Translations under genes and position numbers: made by a program | Shown: piece after piece, positions 63,267 through 64,000 of the stretch | Position numbering within the stretch: the stretch's first letter is position 1 | Layout: the number at the start of each line of letters is the position of its first letter | Notes under the pieces: generated by a model | The model's input: the letters and a program-made list of their open reading frames with translations, nothing else | Told to the model about the DNA's origin: nothing | Database searches by the model: none | Assembly: GCA_947498645.1 (NCBI GenBank) | Contig: CANMKS010000001.1 | Location: 3,175,444-3,239,443, forward strand | Length of the DNA: 64,000 bases | Origin: an uncultured Paracoccaceae bacterium | GTDB taxonomy: Bacteria > Pseudomonadota > Alphaproteobacteria > Rhodobacterales > Rhodobacteraceae | Direction: 5' to 3'

Positions 63267-64000
63267 ATGATCACCAATTTTGCGCTATCGCTTTCCTTTG
63301 AGGGAATAGAGCTGCTGCACCGTGTGCCGCGCGGCTGGCGGCGCATTGGGCGTGTTGATGTCAGCAGTGACACGCTTGACGCCGATCTGGCTGATTTGCG
63401 CGACAAGGCCGAGGCGCTGGCCCCCGATGGGTTGCGCACCAAACTGATCATCCCGCTTGACCAGATCAAATATGTGGCCATCGACAGCACCCAGACGACA
63501 GACGCCGATATCGCGGCTGAACTGGACGGTAGCACCCCCTACAGCCTTGATGAACTGGTCATCGACGTGGAGCGTTTCGGCGGCCGCACCCATATCGCTG
63601 CCGTTGCCAAGGAAACCCTGCAAGAGGCCGAAGCCTTCGCCGCCGCCCATGGGTTCAAACCTGTGGCATTTGTCGCCGTACCAGAGCCCTTCACTTTCCA
63701 GAAAGAGGTGTTCTTTGGTCCGACCTCCATGATGGCCGAGGTGCTGGGCCCGGACGTTGAAGCAAAGCGCGAAGACCTGCCCGTCATGATCGTGGGCACG
63801 CGGATCAAATCGCGCCTTCTGGTCTTTGACCTGCCCGAAGAGGTGCAAGAGGAAGCCTACCGCGACGATCTAGCCACGCTTCTGGCACCAAAGGACACGC
63901 CCGCTTCAAACGAAGTTGCTGAGGTTGCTGAGGTTGCTGAGGTTGCTGAGGTTGCTGAGGTTGCTGAGGTTGCTGAGGTTGCTGAGGTTGCTGAGGTTGC
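63267..64000 (+). CDS. Actin-like (PilM/GspL-type) protein entering a VAE tandem repeat (partial)
   Basis: At least 244 residues, open at the right edge. Residues 1-170 resemble the N-terminal domain of GspL/PilM-type actin-like proteins: LSFEGIELLHRVPRGWRRIGRVDVSS, LIIPLDQIKYVAIDST and ELDGSTPYSLDELVIDVERFGGRTHIAAVAKETLQEAEAFAAAHGFKPV. This is inference. From residue 217 the chain becomes (Val-Ala-Glu)n. No upstream ribosome site is strong (GTGCGG). The function is unknown; a large, partly repetitive protein is likely. Confidence 0.75.
   Translation, partial: MITNFALSLSFEGIELLHRVPRGWRRIGRVDVSSDTLDADLADLRDKAEALAPDGLRTKLIIPLDQIKYVAIDSTQTTDADIAAELDGSTPYSLDELVIDVERFGGRTHIAAVAKETLQEAEAFAAAHGFKPVAFVAVPEPFTFQKEVFFGPTSMMAEVLGPDVEAKREDLPVMIVGTRIKSRLLVFDLPEEVQEEAYRDDLATLLAPKDTPASNEVAEVAEVAEVAEVAEVAEVAEVAEVAEV
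63915..64000 (+). repeat. 9-bp tandem repeat GTTGCTGAG, at least 9.5 copies
   Basis: Exact copies of GTTGCTGAG from 63915 to the window edge (86 bp), in frame as Val-Ala-Glu. The array continues outside. Perfect identity and a multiple of three suggest a length-variable coding minisatellite. Confidence 0.95.

Overview
The window is about 64 kb of one chromosome from an alphaproteobacterium, most likely a marine member of the Roseobacter group (Rhodobacterales). This rests on gene content and order: a long mraZ-to-ftsZ division and cell-wall cluster, DUF2484-like and DUF1127 small proteins, a run of CCUCCUCCC-loop RNAs of the kind known from Rhodobacter, a GTTC-N7-GTTC SOS box, tmpAB phosphonate genes and a tripartite tricarboxylate transporter. 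GC content is high and fairly even. There is no prophage, CRISPR array or intact transposase; the only mobile-looking DNA is one 269-bp MITE-like element.

Layout. (1) 1-21248, minus strand: the dcw cluster, read right to left as mraZ-rsmH-ftsL-ftsI-murE-murF-mraY-(172-aa protein)-murD, then an oppositely oriented flavoprotein gene, then ftsW-murG-murC-three tiny membrane proteins-murB-ddl-ftsQ-ftsA-ftsZ (ftsZ runs off the left edge). (2) 21.3-23.4 kb: a long leader region, a GNAT acetyltransferase and the Fe-S carrier ATPase Mrp. (3) 23.66-24.2 kb: a DUF1127 gene followed by seven hairpins, each presenting CCTCCTCCC in its loop, ending in a strong terminator. (4) 24.2-25.3 kb: an NsrR-type regulator divergent from a 51-aa membrane peptide and a group III truncated globin, a nitric-oxide response module. 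(5) 25.4-28.2 kb: tmpA-tmpB (degradation of 2-trimethylaminoethylphosphonate to glycine betaine and phosphate), an Lrp regulator and a LysE exporter. (6) 28.2-36.9 kb: an SOS-regulated UvrD-type helicase, an FMN 2-hydroxyacid dehydrogenase, the MITE, pyruvate carboxylase, a VOC protein and a phosphoesterase. (7) 37-44.9 kb: tRNA-Gly, then hisB, hisH, hisA, hisF and hisE interleaved with unrelated small genes. (8) 44.9-48.3 kb: a Ser/Thr kinase, a CoA-binding protein, a zinc-ribbon protein, RlmB and tRNA-Tyr. (9) 48.4-56.7 kb: a substrate-binding protein, histidine kinase and response regulator divergent from tctC-tctB-tctA, a class III CoA-transferase and a citryl-CoA lyase-like enzyme, which together look like sensing, uptake, activation and cleavage of a tricarboxylate. 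(10) 56.7-60.7 kb: a diheme cytochrome, molybdenum hydroxylase large subunit and 2Fe-2S subunit with a divergent TetR regulator. (11) 60.7-64 kb: a glycosyltransferase-like protein, O-acetylhomoserine sulfhydrylase, and an actin-like protein that enters a 9-bp tandem repeat at the right edge.

The observations most worth following are the expanded seven-copy CCUCCUCCC RNA array, the paired palindromes that bracket a promoter inside the dcw cluster, the MITE whose left end supplies the stop codon of its neighbour, the SOS box, and the integrated tricarboxylate module. Functions are inferred from sequence motifs recognised by eye; no database search was run.
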